Shown: in pieces, positions 38,552 through 47,479 of the stretch | Layout of the letters: the number at the start of each line of letters is the position of its first letter | How positions within the stretch are numbered: position 1 is the stretch's first letter | Source: DATFVA01 sp963747755 | GTDB lineage: Bacteria; Bacteroidota; Ignavibacteria; Ignavibacteriales; Ignavibacteriaceae | Length of the DNA: 64,000 nt | NCBI GenBank assembly: GCA_963747755.1 | Contig: CAVVGK010000002.1 | Span: 124,001 to 188,000 of the forward strand | Direction of reading: 5' to 3' | The notes under the pieces: model-generated | The model's database searches: none | What the model was told of the DNA's origin: nothing | The model's input: only the letters and a program-made list of their open reading frames with translations | Translations under genes and position numbers: made by a program

Positions 38552-39253
38552 ATGATTGCTGAAAATATTAAATCTCTGCAGCTAAGAATTGAACAGAAGT
38601 GTTCAGGTGTTAACAGGAATAGCAGTGAAATAAAACTGATAGCCGTTTCGAAGACATTCGGCGTTGAAGATATTGAAAAAGTATTTGATGAAGGACTCAG
38701 GGATTTTGGTGAGAACAAGGCACAGGAATTATCTTCAAAATATGAACTGCTTGGCGACAAGATAACCTGGCATTTTATCGGTCACCTGCAGCGCAACAAG
38801 GTGCGCAGCGTAGTTCCTGCTGCAGATTATATCCATTCTGTGGATTCACTTCAGCTTGCTTCTGAAATTAACAAGTACGCTGCCAGGAACAATAAAATTC
38901 AAAAAATTCTTCTGCAGGTAAAGACTTCCGAGGAAGAATCGAAGTCCGGTATTGAAAAGAAGAGCGAACTTCTCGAGCTTGCCCGTTATTGCAGGGAATA
39001 TTCTAATGTTCAGGTCGAAGGGCTAATGACGATTGCTCCACTGACGGAAGACGGAAAACTTATAAGGCAAAGTTTCAGGCAATTGCGTAAATTGAAAGAT
39101 GAATTAAATTCACAAGGTTTCAGCATTAAGGAGCTCTCGATGGGTATGACATCAGATTTTGAGATTGCAATTGAAGAGGGAGCAACTATGCTGAGAATCG
39201 GTTCTGCAATTTTTGGTGAAAGAGATTATTCAACAGATTGGAAAGATTCATGA
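38552..39253 (+). CDS. yggS: YggS/PLPBP family pyridoxal phosphate homeostasis protein
   Basis: The 233-residue protein is a single PLP-binding TIM barrel. The PLP lysine is in LIAVSKTFGVEDIEKV near residue 34. DFGENKAQEL, WHFIGHLQRNKVR and LSMGMTSDFEIAIEEGATML are family hallmarks. It buffers pyridoxal phosphate and is not known as an enzyme. It opens a dense same-strand run; its stop overlaps the next ATG (ATGA). Proximity of yggS to division genes is widespread in bacteria, and here it adjoins divIVA. Confidence 0.93.
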   Translation: MIAENIKSLQLRIEQKCSGVNRNSSEIKLIAVSKTFGVEDIEKVFDEGLRDFGENKAQELSSKYELLGDKITWHFIGHLQRNKVRSVVPAADYIHSVDSLQLASEINKYAARNNKIQKILLQVKTSEEESKSGIEKKSELLELARYCREYSNVQVEGLMTIAPLTEDGKLIRQSFRQLRKLKDELNSQGFSIKELSMGMTSDFEIAIEEGATMLRIGSAIFGERDYSTDWKDS

Positions 39254-39786
39254 AAGTTTCTCCGATCAGTATCAAAAAACAGGAATTCAATAAATCATTC
39301 AGGGGATACGATTCTGAAGAAGTTCAGGCGTTTCTGGAGAAACTCGCTGATGAGTTCGATGAGCTTCAGAAGGAGAATGAGAATTTTAAGGAAGAGCTTG
39401 AAAATGCGAATGCACACCTGGCAGAATTCCGCCGGATAGAAAAAAATCTGCAGGACACTCTGCTCAAAGCACAGGAATCTTCTTCGAAGGCTATCGACTC
39501 GGTTAAAAAGCAGACAAACCTTATGGTTAAGGAGGCTGAAATTAAGGCAAATCAGATTCTTGAAAAGGCAAGGGAAAATGCCAATGAAATAAGGGATGCT
39601 GTTATAAAGCTCAGAGAAGAACGTAATCTATTGATTTCTAAACTGAGGGCTATGATTGATTCACAGTCTCATCTTTTTGAAGTTAAAGTTAAAGAAGCAG
39701 GGGAGGAAAGTCCGGCCATTAAAAAACCTGAACAGGCCCGTAAGGTCGATATAAATGTTGATGATATAGTAAATAAAATTTTATAA
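39250..39786 (+). CDS. divIVA: DivIVA domain protein
   Basis: The protein is about 178 residues from ATG 39250, which overlaps the yggS stop; a TTG 12 bases upstream is less likely. It starts with the DivIVA membrane-binding module (SPISIKKQEFNKSFRGYDSE, EEVQAFLEKLADEFDEL), followed by a long coiled coil to about residue 150 (IKANQILEKARENANEIRD). DivIVA proteins gather at curved membrane and recruit cell-wall or division partners. The gene is best known in Gram-positives but also occurs in some Gram-negative lineages of this group. The coupling with yggS supports a role in division or growth. Confidence 0.9.
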   Translation: MKVSPISIKKQEFNKSFRGYDSEEVQAFLEKLADEFDELQKENENFKEELENANAHLAEFRRIEKNLQDTLLKAQESSSKAIDSVKKQTNLMVKEAEIKANQILEKARENANEIRDAVIKLREERNLLISKLRAMIDSQSHLFEVKVKEAGEESPAIKKPEQARKVDINVDDIVNKIL

Positions 39787-40608
39787 ATGAGCGAACTCAA
39801 AAATAAAATAGACGAAACTCTTACAGTCATTCGCAAAGTTACAGATGATAATTACCCTGTCGGGATAATTCTTGGTACCGGGTTAGGAGGGTTGGTAAGG
39901 GAAATAGATATTGAACATGAGATAAGTTACAGCGATCTTCCACATTTCCCCCTTTCAACTGTTGAATCGCACGAAGGCAAACTGATTTTCGGAAAGATAA
40001 ACGGGAAAAATGTAGCAGCAATGCAGGGACGTTTTCATTATTATGAAGGCTATACCATGCAGCAGATAACCTACCCGGTACGTGTAATGAAATTCCTTGG
40101 TGTTGAAACACTTCTTGTATCGAATGCCTGCGGAGGGATGAACCCGCAGTACCGGCGCGGTGACATTATGCTGATGGCAGATCATATCAATCTTCTCGGT
40201 GATAACCCCCTGATAGGTAAAAATGAAAATGAGCTGGGACCAAGATTTCCTGATATGAGCGAACCATATGATAATAGACTCATTTCAATGGCTGAGGCAA
40301 TTGCTTTTGAAAATAAGATTAAGCTTCAGAAGGGAGTTTATATAGCGGTTCCAGGTCCCAACCTTGAAACAAGAGCCGAGTACAGGTTTTTACGGTCCAC
40401 CGGGGCCGATGTTGTGGGTATGTCGACAATTCCCGAGAATATAGTGGCCAATCATATGGGGATGAAGGTACTGGGAATCAGTATTGTAACAGATGAATGT
40501 TTTCCCGATACGCTCAAGCCAGTGAATGTTGAAGAGATCATTGCTGCAGCTATGGAAGCTGAACCGAAAATGACCCTTATAATGAAAGAGGTTATAAAAA
40601 AATTATAA
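39787..40608 (+). CDS. punA: Purine nucleoside phosphorylase
   Basis: The 273-residue protein is a trimeric-type PNP that phosphorolyses inosine and guanosine. Signature stretches are PVGIILGTGLGGLVREI, the phosphate-binding VESHEGKLIFG and GRFHYYEGY, LLVSNACGGMNPQYRRGDI, VYIAVPGPNLETRAEYRFLR and DVVGMSTIPENIVANHMGMK. It begins directly at the divIVA stop with no gap, and its stop overlaps the next start (TAATG), so the four genes from yggS on are one translationally linked operon. Confidence 0.93.
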   Translation: MSELKNKIDETLTVIRKVTDDNYPVGIILGTGLGGLVREIDIEHEISYSDLPHFPLSTVESHEGKLIFGKINGKNVAAMQGRFHYYEGYTMQQITYPVRVMKFLGVETLLVSNACGGMNPQYRRGDIMLMADHINLLGDNPLIGKNENELGPRFPDMSEPYDNRLISMAEAIAFENKIKLQKGVYIAVPGPNLETRAEYRFLRSTGADVVGMSTIPENIVANHMGMKVLGISIVTDECFPDTLKPVNVEEIIAAAMEAEPKMTLIMKEVIKKL

Positions 40609-41219
40609 TGGAAAAGAGACCATTACACAATTACGTAACCCCGGTGCTTCTTGGTGTTCTGATGTTCGCATCGAATTTTATAAACACCGGGATTTTCCGG
40701 TTTGGCGGAAATGATTTCGCCGTCTGGTTTGTCATTTCACTACTTTGCTTTGCCTGCGGGTACTATATAAACAAGGTGTTCGGGTGGCATACAGGAGGCA
40801 AGGTTATATTTTCAATCATTATTGCAGCCACAGTATTAAGCATACTGGTAATTGCTTTTTTCAGGGAATATTTCTCAGCTAATGAATTGTTAACTGAAAA
40901 CCTGATCCTTTATAGTCTCCGGAATATCACTTTAGGTTCTATGGCCCTCTTCGGAATGGCAGTAGATGAAGTTCTTCATCGTGAAAGGGAGGCCTCGCTT
41001 CTGAATCAGAAGCTGAAGATGTACGAGGAGCAGCTTCAGAATGCACGCAAGGAAGCCGAAGTTGAGCTACGGGATGCAAAAGTACAGGCTGAAAAAATAG
41101 TAAATGATGCGCAGGCTGCCGCAAAAAATATAATCCTTAAAAAGGAAAGAATAGAAAGTGAACTTAAAGAGTTCATCCAGGCTGAAAAGGAATTGATAAA
41201 AAGATACGAGGAATCCTGA
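40608..41219 (+). CDS. Membrane protein with C-terminal coiled coil
   Basis: The 203-residue protein has about four hydrophobic helices in the first 115 residues (NYVTPVLLGVLMFASNFINT, FAVWFVISLLCFACGYYINK, VIFSIIIAATVLSILVIAFF, YSLRNITLGSMALFGMAVDE). A highly charged helix of about 85 residues follows (KEAEVELRDAKVQAEKIVND, IILKKERIESELKEFIQAEK). I do not recognise the family. Its sequence style of Ala/Lys/Glu heptads resembles the coiled coil of the adjacent DivIVA. Together with its position, this suggests that it is a membrane partner of DivIVA; that is inference. Confidence 0.75.
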   Translation: MEKRPLHNYVTPVLLGVLMFASNFINTGIFRFGGNDFAVWFVISLLCFACGYYINKVFGWHTGGKVIFSIIIAATVLSILVIAFFREYFSANELLTENLILYSLRNITLGSMALFGMAVDEVLHREREASLLNQKLKMYEEQLQNARKEAEVELRDAKVQAEKIVNDAQAAAKNIILKKERIESELKEFIQAEKELIKRYEES

Positions 41220-41226
41220 TAAGATC

Positions 41227-44200
41227 ATGTTCAAACAATATTCTGAAAAAATAAACTATCCTGATCTTGAAAAGAATATACTTGAGTTCTGGGAGAAGAA
41301 TAAAATTTTTGAAAAGAGCATTTCTTCAAGAGATAAATCAAAATCATTTACATTTTATGAAGGACCTCCTACAGCAAACGGAAAACCAGGAATCCACCAT
41401 GTTATGTCGCGTGCCCTAAAGGACCTCGTCTGCCGTTACAAGACTCTCCAGGGCTACCGTGTTGAAAGAAAAGGCGGCTGGGATACCCATGGTCTCCCTG
41501 TCGAAATTGAAGTCGAAAAGAAACTAGGCATCAAGCATAAAAGCGAAGTTCTGGAATACGGAGTTGAAAAATATAACCAGGCCTGCAGAGAATCCGTTTT
41601 TACATATCTCGATCTCTGGGAAAAAATGACAACTCGGATGGGTTATTGGGTCGATCTCGGGTCGGCTTACATAACTCTGAAGAATGATTACATTGAGTCT
41701 GTTTGGTGGGCTTTAAAAACACTGTTTGATAAAGGACTTATTTATAAAGACTATAAAATCGTTCCACAGGATCCCAAGTCGGAGACAGTTCTCTCTTCCC
41801 ACGAACTGGCATTGGGCTACAGGGAAACCAAAGATCCATCGGTTTACGTACTTTTCAGAGTAAAAGATTCGGAGGATTATTTCCTGGTATGGACAACCAC
41901 ACCGTGGACACTTATCTCCAATGTCGCTCTTGCTGTAGGTTCCGACATCGACTATGTTAAGATAAAACATAACGATAGAAAGATTATTCTCGCTAAAGAA
42001 AGACTTAGTGTAATCGATGGTGAATATGAGATCCTTGATAAATTTAAGGGAAGCACATTAGAGAAAACAGAGTATGAACAGCTGCTTCCTTATATTAAGG
42101 TGCAGAAAAAAGCTTTCTATGTGGTAACAGGAGAGTTTGTCAGTACTGAAGATGGTTCGGGTATTGTTCACATTGCACCGGCATTTGGCGCAGATGATTA
42201 TGAAGTTTCCAAAAAATACGATCTCCCGATGGTTCAGCCTGTCACGCGCGGCGGCTTATTTACTGAAGAAGTAACCGATTTCAAAGGGGAATTCGTAAAA
42301 GATGCAGATCCGGGTATAATTAAAAAGCTCCGGGAGGAAGGAAAGCTTTACAGGAAGGAAACAATCGTTCACTCTTATCCATTCAGCTGGCGTCACGAGA
42401 ATGTTCCTGTTATCTACTATGCGAGGGAAAGCTGGTTTATCCGAACGACCTCAATTGCCGACAGGATGGTTGAACTTAATAAGACCATAAACTGGCAGCC
42501 TCCGGAAGTTGGTGCGGGAAGATTCGGCAACTGGCTTGAAGAGAATAAAGACTGGGCTCTTTCACGCGATCGTTTCTGGGCGACTCCACTTCCAATCTGG
42601 GTAAGCGACGGCGATACGTTTGCTGTCGGCAGCATCGAAGAACTTAAGAAGGGATTTATAGAGGAGAACGGTAAGAGAATACCCGTATGTGAAATAGCAG
42701 ATATTGATCTTCACAAACCCTTTGTCGACAGAATTATGTTCGAAAAAGACGGGAAGATTTACAAAAGAACTCCTGAACTGATCGATGTATGGTTTGATTC
42801 GGGTTCAATGCCGTTCGCTCAATATCATTATCCTTTCGAGAACAAAGATTTATTTGAAAAGAAAAATTTCCCCGCCGATTTTATATGCGAGGGAATTGAC
42901 CAGACAAGAGGATGGTTCTATACAATGCACGCAATAGCAACAATGCTTTTTGATAGCGTTGCATACAAAAATGTGATAGTGAATGAGCTTATTCTTGATA
43001 AAAACGGACTCAAGATGTCAAAGTCGAAGGGTAATACCGTCGACCCATTTTTACTTTTTGATAAGTACGGAGCCGATGCAACACGCTGGTACCTTGTAAC
43101 TAATAGCCCTCCCTGGAGGCCGACATTATTCGATGAAGAAGGACTCGGGGAAGTACAGCGTAAGTTTTTCGGAACACTTATGAACAGCTATGCCTTCTTC
43201 GCTCTTTATGCCAATATAGACAAATTCACTTTTAAGGAAGACCCGATTCCATACGAGGAACGACCCGAAATTGACAGCTGGATAATTTCCGTTCTAGGTT
43301 CATTAGTGGATGAATACAGATCCTATATGGATGAATATGATGTAACCAAAGCAGCGAGAGCTGTTTCCTCATTCACAATAGATCAACTTTCAAACTGGTA
43401 TGTTAGAAGATGCAGAAGACGTTTCTGGAAATCGGAAATGAACAAGAATAAACTTTCTGCTTATCAGACATTGTATGAATGCCTGATTACGGTTGCAAAA
43501 CTTACTTCACCATTTGCACCTTTTGTATCCGAGGAGGTTTATACAAGTCTTAATTCGGTTACAGGAAAAGAGAACTTTGAATCAGTTCATCTTTCGGCAT
43601 TCCCTGAGGTTTCTTACAAGAACAGGAAGCTTGAAGAAAAAATGGATATTGCCCAGAGGGTTGTATATCTTACACGGGCTATGAGAGCCAAGAACAATTT
43701 GAAAGTAAGACAGCCTCTGAGGAAGATAATGGTTGTGACCGACAGTTCGCAGCGCTCTGCTCTTGAAGAAATGAAAGAAGTAATTCTTGAAGAAGTTAAC
43801 ATCAAAGAGCTAATCATACTGGAGGATGATGCTGATATAGTGAATAAATCTGCTAAACCGAACTTCAAATCAATAGGACCAAAGTTTGGCAAAAATGCTA
43901 ACAAAGCAGCGGGGAAGATTAAAGAATTAGGAAAAGAAGATATTGTAAAATTAGAGAGAGGTGATGAAGTAAAGATTGATATAAGCGGGGAAGAGCTTAG
44001 AATAAAATCAGAAGATGTGGAAATTATCAGTACCGAGATTGAAGGCTGGCTGGTTGAAAATGAAGAAGGCATAACAGTTGCACTGGATACAGAGCTGGAT
44101 GAAAGACTTATTTCCGAAGGACTCGCCCGTGAATTTGTGAACAGGGTACAGAATATGAGAAAAGATTCAGGCTTTGAGGTTACTGATAAAATTAAAATTG

Positions 44201-44373
44201 AATTTGACGGCAGCGGTAAACTTGTGGATGCAGTTGATGCTTTTAAAGATTATGTTTCAAATGAAACACTTGCTGAAGAATTAAATAGAAAGGATTCTGT
44301 CAACGGTGAAAATGGACAGAATCGCGAGATCGGGGAGTATTCATGCTCTATCCGGATCACAAAGGTCAATTAA
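41227..44373 (+). CDS. ileS: Isoleucyl-tRNA synthetase
   Basis: The 1048-residue class I synthetase charges tRNA-Ile. EGPPTANGKPGIHHVMSRAL holds the HIGH motif in the variant form GIHH, typical of Bacteroidota-group IleRS. GWDTHGLPVEIEVEKKLG follows, then the editing domain (FLVWTTTPWTLISN), the KMSKS motif in LDKNGLKMSKSKGNTVDPFL and the anticodon-binding region. The C-terminal part to residue 1048 includes a domain seen in the longer, mupirocin-insensitive type of IleRS. It starts 7 bases after the membrane protein gene and sits upstream of dksA and the lspA pair. Confidence 0.96.
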   Translation: MFKQYSEKINYPDLEKNILEFWEKNKIFEKSISSRDKSKSFTFYEGPPTANGKPGIHHVMSRALKDLVCRYKTLQGYRVERKGGWDTHGLPVEIEVEKKLGIKHKSEVLEYGVEKYNQACRESVFTYLDLWEKMTTRMGYWVDLGSAYITLKNDYIESVWWALKTLFDKGLIYKDYKIVPQDPKSETVLSSHELALGYRETKDPSVYVLFRVKDSEDYFLVWTTTPWTLISNVALAVGSDIDYVKIKHNDRKIILAKERLSVIDGEYEILDKFKGSTLEKTEYEQLLPYIKVQKKAFYVVTGEFVSTEDGSGIVHIAPAFGADDYEVSKKYDLPMVQPVTRGGLFTEEVTDFKGEFVKDADPGIIKKLREEGKLYRKETIVHSYPFSWRHENVPVIYYARESWFIRTTSIADRMVELNKTINWQPPEVGAGRFGNWLEENKDWALSRDRFWATPLPIWVSDGDTFAVGSIEELKKGFIEENGKRIPVCEIADIDLHKPFVDRIMFEKDGKIYKRTPELIDVWFDSGSMPFAQYHYPFENKDLFEKKNFPADFICEGIDQTRGWFYTMHAIATMLFDSVAYKNVIVNELILDKNGLKMSKSKGNTVDPFLLFDKYGADATRWYLVTNSPPWRPTLFDEEGLGEVQRKFFGTLMNSYAFFALYANIDKFTFKEDPIPYEERPEIDSWIISVLGSLVDEYRSYMDEYDVTKAARAVSSFTIDQLSNWYVRRCRRRFWKSEMNKNKLSAYQTLYECLITVAKLTSPFAPFVSEEVYTSLNSVTGKENFESVHLSAFPEVSYKNRKLEEKMDIAQRVVYLTRAMRAKNNLKVRQPLRKIMVVTDSSQRSALEEMKEVILEEVNIKELIILEDDADIVNKSAKPNFKSIGPKFGKNANKAAGKIKELGKEDIVKLERGDEVKIDISGEELRIKSEDVEIISTEIEGWLVENEEGITVALDTELDERLISEGLAREFVNRVQNMRKDSGFEVTDKIKIEFDGSGKLVDAVDAFKDYVSNETLAEELNRKDSVNGENGQNREIGEYSCSIRITKVN

Positions 44374-44387
44374 ATTAGGAGTGTGTT

Positions 44388-45143
44388 ATGGCTAAGAAAA
44401 CCACTACGAAGAAGTCGTCTTCAAAAAAGACTGCTAAAACCAGCAAAGACAAATCTACACAAGCGAAAAAGAAGACAACCCGAAAGACTTCGGCAGCTGC
44501 AAAAACATCTGCTAATAAAGCAGTATCAAAAAAAGTTCCCTCGACAAAATCAACGCGTAAGAAGAAAAGCACAGCTAATGCTAAAAAAACAATAAAATCA
44601 AAAACTACAGTAAAACCAAAGGAAAAGAAGAGTCCTATGCCGAGAAAGAAGAAAGAGACAAAGAAAGAAGTGACGAAACAACAGCAGTCCGCTGATACAC
44701 AGGCTGAAGAACGTGCCAAAGCTATGCAGAAAATAAAAGGCTACAGCAAAAAAGATCTCGAACATTTTAAGAAAATCATTCTTGATAAGCGCGATGAGAT
44801 AATTGAGCAGCTCCAGAACCTAAAGGAACAGATGCTGGATCCGACAACTGGTGAATATATTAATGAGAATTCTCCTTATTCACTTCACATGGCTGAACAG
44901 GGAACTGATGCAATGGAGAGAGAAAAAACTTTCCTGTATGCACAGAGAGAGAATAAGTTTCTCGGGTATCTTGAGGATGCTTTAAAGAGAATTGAAGCCG
45001 GGACTTATGGTATATGTATAGAATGTATTGAAGAACCGCAGCATTTGTGTGAGACATGTCCGCTTATACCAAAAGCACGCCTTGAGGCAGTTCCACACAG
45101 TCAGTTATGCGTAGCAATCAAGCAGAAACAGGAAAAGAGATAG
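44388..45143 (+). CDS. TraR/DksA-type zinc-finger regulator with lysine-rich N-terminal tail
   Basis: The protein has 251 residues. Residues 85-250 form a DksA/TraR-like protein: a coiled coil (DLEHFKKIILDKRDEIIEQL) and a C4 zinc finger (GICIECIEEPQHLCETCPLI, then LEAVPHSQLC). It probably binds the RNA polymerase secondary channel. Residues 1-84 are a Lys/Ala/Thr/Ser-rich disordered tail resembling histone H1-like proteins (AKKTTTKKSSSKKTAKTSKD). Normal DksA is about 120-150 residues, so this tail is an addition that could bind nucleic acid. An internal ATG at 44637 (MPRKKKE) lies at the domain boundary and might give a shorter form. The gene has a good AGGAG ribosome binding site. Confidence 0.88.
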   Translation: MAKKTTTKKSSSKKTAKTSKDKSTQAKKKTTRKTSAAAKTSANKAVSKKVPSTKSTRKKKSTANAKKTIKSKTTVKPKEKKSPMPRKKKETKKEVTKQQQSADTQAEERAKAMQKIKGYSKKDLEHFKKIILDKRDEIIEQLQNLKEQMLDPTTGEYINENSPYSLHMAEQGTDAMEREKTFLYAQRENKFLGYLEDALKRIEAGTYGICIECIEEPQHLCETCPLIPKARLEAVPHSQLCVAIKQKQEKR

Positions 45144-45178
45144 TTTAATAACCTATCAGGAACAGATAAGGTGTATAA

Positions 45179-45760
45179 GTGAGATTATTATTTGTATCAG
45201 CCTTTATAGTAATAGTTGACCAGGTAACGAAATTATTAGTTAAAGGACTCCCGTTGTTAAATCTAAAGGGAGTGCAACCAGGACAGAAAGTACCAGTGAT
45301 GGGAAATATCTTCAGCATTACACTGGTTGAAAATCCCGGCATCGCGTTCGGGATAAACTTCGGACCGCAGTTTAAGCTTGTAATTTCTATTTTCACACTT
45401 ATTGCCAGCGTGGGTCTGTTTATATTTTTATTCAGGATAAGAAATAAAAGCTTTGGACTCAGGTTCTCAATAGCCTTAATCCTCGGCGGCGCCGTTGGAA
45501 ACCTGATAGACCGCCTTTTCTATGGACTTATCTACGGTTATGCTCCGCTCTTCCATGGAAAAGTAGTTGATTTCTTTAATATTCAGCTTTTTAATATCTA
45601 TTTATTCAATAATACAATAGGTAGTTACATTTTTAATACCGCAGATCTTGCAGTTACCCTGGGGATGGTATTTTTACTTTTTGCTATAAGAAAACAGCAT
45701 AAAGAACAGGAAGCCGGCAGTCTTGCTGTTGGCAGCTTATTGATAAAGGGTAAGGAGTAG
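45179..45760 (+). CDS. lspA: Lipoprotein signal peptidase (first copy)
   Basis: The 193-residue inner-membrane aspartic protease cleaves prolipoprotein signal peptides. It has four hydrophobic segments. Catalytic Asp residues are in GKVVDFFNI and FNTADLAVTLG, with FIVIVDQVTKLLVKG, ITLVENPGIAFG and LGGAVGNLIDRLFYG also present. The start is GTG at 45179 because the preceding in-frame codon is TAA. A second lspA follows two bases after its stop. An insertion of about 25 residues (PLLNLKGVQPGQKVPVMGN) lies between the first helix and the NPGIAFG motif, as in its neighbour. Confidence 0.92.
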   Translation: MRLLFVSAFIVIVDQVTKLLVKGLPLLNLKGVQPGQKVPVMGNIFSITLVENPGIAFGINFGPQFKLVISIFTLIASVGLFIFLFRIRNKSFGLRFSIALILGGAVGNLIDRLFYGLIYGYAPLFHGKVVDFFNIQLFNIYLFNNTIGSYIFNTADLAVTLGMVFLLFAIRKQHKEQEAGSLAVGSLLIKGKE

Positions 45761-45761
45761 C

Positions 45762-46472
45762 TTGAGAGTATTATTTGTTTCATTATTTATTGTAATCATT
45801 GACCAGGTTACCAAGCTTCTTGTAAAAGGGTTTTCCATTCCTTTCCTTCACTTCAGGTATTCAGGGATGTACGAAGGTGAAAAGATCCCTGTTCTGGGTG
45901 ATTTTTTCAGGATTACCTTCATTGAAAATCCAGGTATGGCCTTCGGGTTCGATCCAGGTATAAATTTCAAGTTGTGGATATCAATATTCTCTCTGGCAGC
46001 AAGTGTGGGATTGGTAATTTATATCTACTATGTACGAAGTCAAAGATTAAGTCTGCGTCTTGCCCTGGCGTTCATACTTGGAGGCGCGGTAGGGAACCTC
46101 ATTGACAGAATGTTATACGGGATATTCTACGGGTATGCTCCGGTTTTTTACGGCAGAGTTGTTGATTTCCTAGATGTAGATTTCTTCGATTTCTCGATCT
46201 TCGGCAGAAGTTATGACAGGTGGCCGATTTTTAATATTGCAGACGCATCTGTTACAATCGGTGTTCTTATTTTGATTATCTTTTATAAGAAAAATGTTGA
46301 AGAAAATGCATCTCACGAACCTGTTTCCACAGATCGGGATAAAGTGATATTAGATTCAGGAAGAGACAGTGTCAGACAGGATGCAGGACAGGAAGACTCA
46401 ATAGAAAAAGCATCCGGAGAAAAAAGAAAAGACGATGGCAACACTGATCAGGGAAAAGAAATACCTCTTTGA
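45762..46472 (+). CDS. lspA: Lipoprotein signal peptidase (second copy)
   Basis: The 236-residue paralogue lies directly behind the first copy. Both catalytic Asp residues are retained (GRVVDFLDV and FNIADASVTIG), as are FIVIIDQVTKLLVKG and LGGAVGNLIDRMLYG. It is therefore predicted to be active. It has a hydrophilic C-terminal tail of about 55 residues (rich in Asp, Glu, Arg and Ser) that the first copy lacks. The start is TTG at 45762, with AAGGAG four bases upstream. Two adjacent lspA genes suggest specialisation for different lipoprotein classes or a recent tandem duplication. Its end overlaps rluD by 38 bases. Confidence 0.9.
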   Translation: MRVLFVSLFIVIIDQVTKLLVKGFSIPFLHFRYSGMYEGEKIPVLGDFFRITFIENPGMAFGFDPGINFKLWISIFSLAASVGLVIYIYYVRSQRLSLRLALAFILGGAVGNLIDRMLYGIFYGYAPVFYGRVVDFLDVDFFDFSIFGRSYDRWPIFNIADASVTIGVLILIIFYKKNVEENASHEPVSTDRDKVILDSGRDSVRQDAGQEDSIEKASGEKRKDDGNTDQGKEIPL

Positions 46473-47421
46473 AATCCCTCCGGGCAAAAAGAAAGAACGC
46501 CTGGATCTCTATCTCTCAAATGCAATCGAAAACGCTACCCGCTCCAAAGTTCAGAAAATGATTGAAGCAGGACTTGTAATGGTAAACGGCAGGGTAGTAA
46601 AGTCCAGCTACCTTGTTCAGCCTGAAGACATTATCGAAGCATCCCACCCGATTACCCCTCGGCCCGAAAAAGCTGAACCGGAAGAAATCCCTCTCGATAT
46701 AGTATATGAAGATGACGACTTATTAATAGTAAATAAGCCTGCAGGTATGGTGGTTCACCCGGCATATTCGAATTATACGGGAACCCTTGTTAATGCGCTT
46801 CTGCATCATTCTTCAAAGCTGAGCAACGTTAATGAACCTGGAAGGCCGGGAATTGTCCACCGGATAGATAAGAATACAAGCGGTCTGCTTGTTGTTGCAA
46901 AAGACGACTGGACACACGCACAACTGGCAAAGCAGTTCTCTAAACATGCTATCGAACGTGAATACCAGGCTATTGTCTGGGGGATATTTAAGCAGAAAAA
47001 GGGGGAGATCAACTATAATATCGCCCGGAGCAAATCCGACCGGAAAAAGTTTGCCGCATCCGAAACCGAAGGCAAGAATGCTCTAACGTATTTTGAAGTT
47101 TTGGAAGAATTTGAATTTACGTCTCTTCTCAAACTGAACCTGAAAACAGGCAGAACCCATCAGATAAGGGTACATCTTTCCTCAATAAACCACCCAATTT
47201 TCGGTGATGAAACTTATGGGGGAACTAAAATTGTTTATGGATCGTCTCTTCCTAAAATTAAAAGTAGAGTTGATAATCTGTTGAAACTTATACCCAGGCA
47301 GGCTTTGCACGCTAAGACCCTTGGTTTCGAACATCCCCGCACAAAGGAATTTATGCGTTTTGATTCTGAATTGCCGGTTGATATGACCGATATTCTGGAA
47401 AAATTGAAATTTAATTCTTAA
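46435..47421 (+). CDS. rluD: RluA-family 23S rRNA pseudouridine synthase (RluD-like)
   Basis: The 328-residue protein has an S4 RNA-binding domain near the N-terminus (RSKVQKMIEAGLVMVNGRVV), then the pseudouridine synthase domain. The catalytic Asp is in IVHRIDKNTSGLLVVAKDD; LLIVNKPAGMVVHP and LKTGRTHQIRVHLSSINHPI are also family motifs. It isomerises specific uridines of 23S rRNA. An RluD-like assignment is usual for this length and for the lspA neighbourhood. ATG 46435 lies inside the end of lspA and is followed by a full-length S4 domain, so it is the right start. Confidence 0.92.
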   Translation: MATLIREKKYLFEIPPGKKKERLDLYLSNAIENATRSKVQKMIEAGLVMVNGRVVKSSYLVQPEDIIEASHPITPRPEKAEPEEIPLDIVYEDDDLLIVNKPAGMVVHPAYSNYTGTLVNALLHHSSKLSNVNEPGRPGIVHRIDKNTSGLLVVAKDDWTHAQLAKQFSKHAIEREYQAIVWGIFKQKKGEINYNIARSKSDRKKFAASETEGKNALTYFEVLEEFEFTSLLKLNLKTGRTHQIRVHLSSINHPIFGDETYGGTKIVYGSSLPKIKSRVDNLLKLIPRQALHAKTLGFEHPRTKEFMRFDSELPVDMTDILEKLKFNS

Positions 47422-47479
47422 TCCCTTAAACTTCGGTATCAGCTTTTAATCCGTACTCAAAAAATCAGAGGAGCGAACT

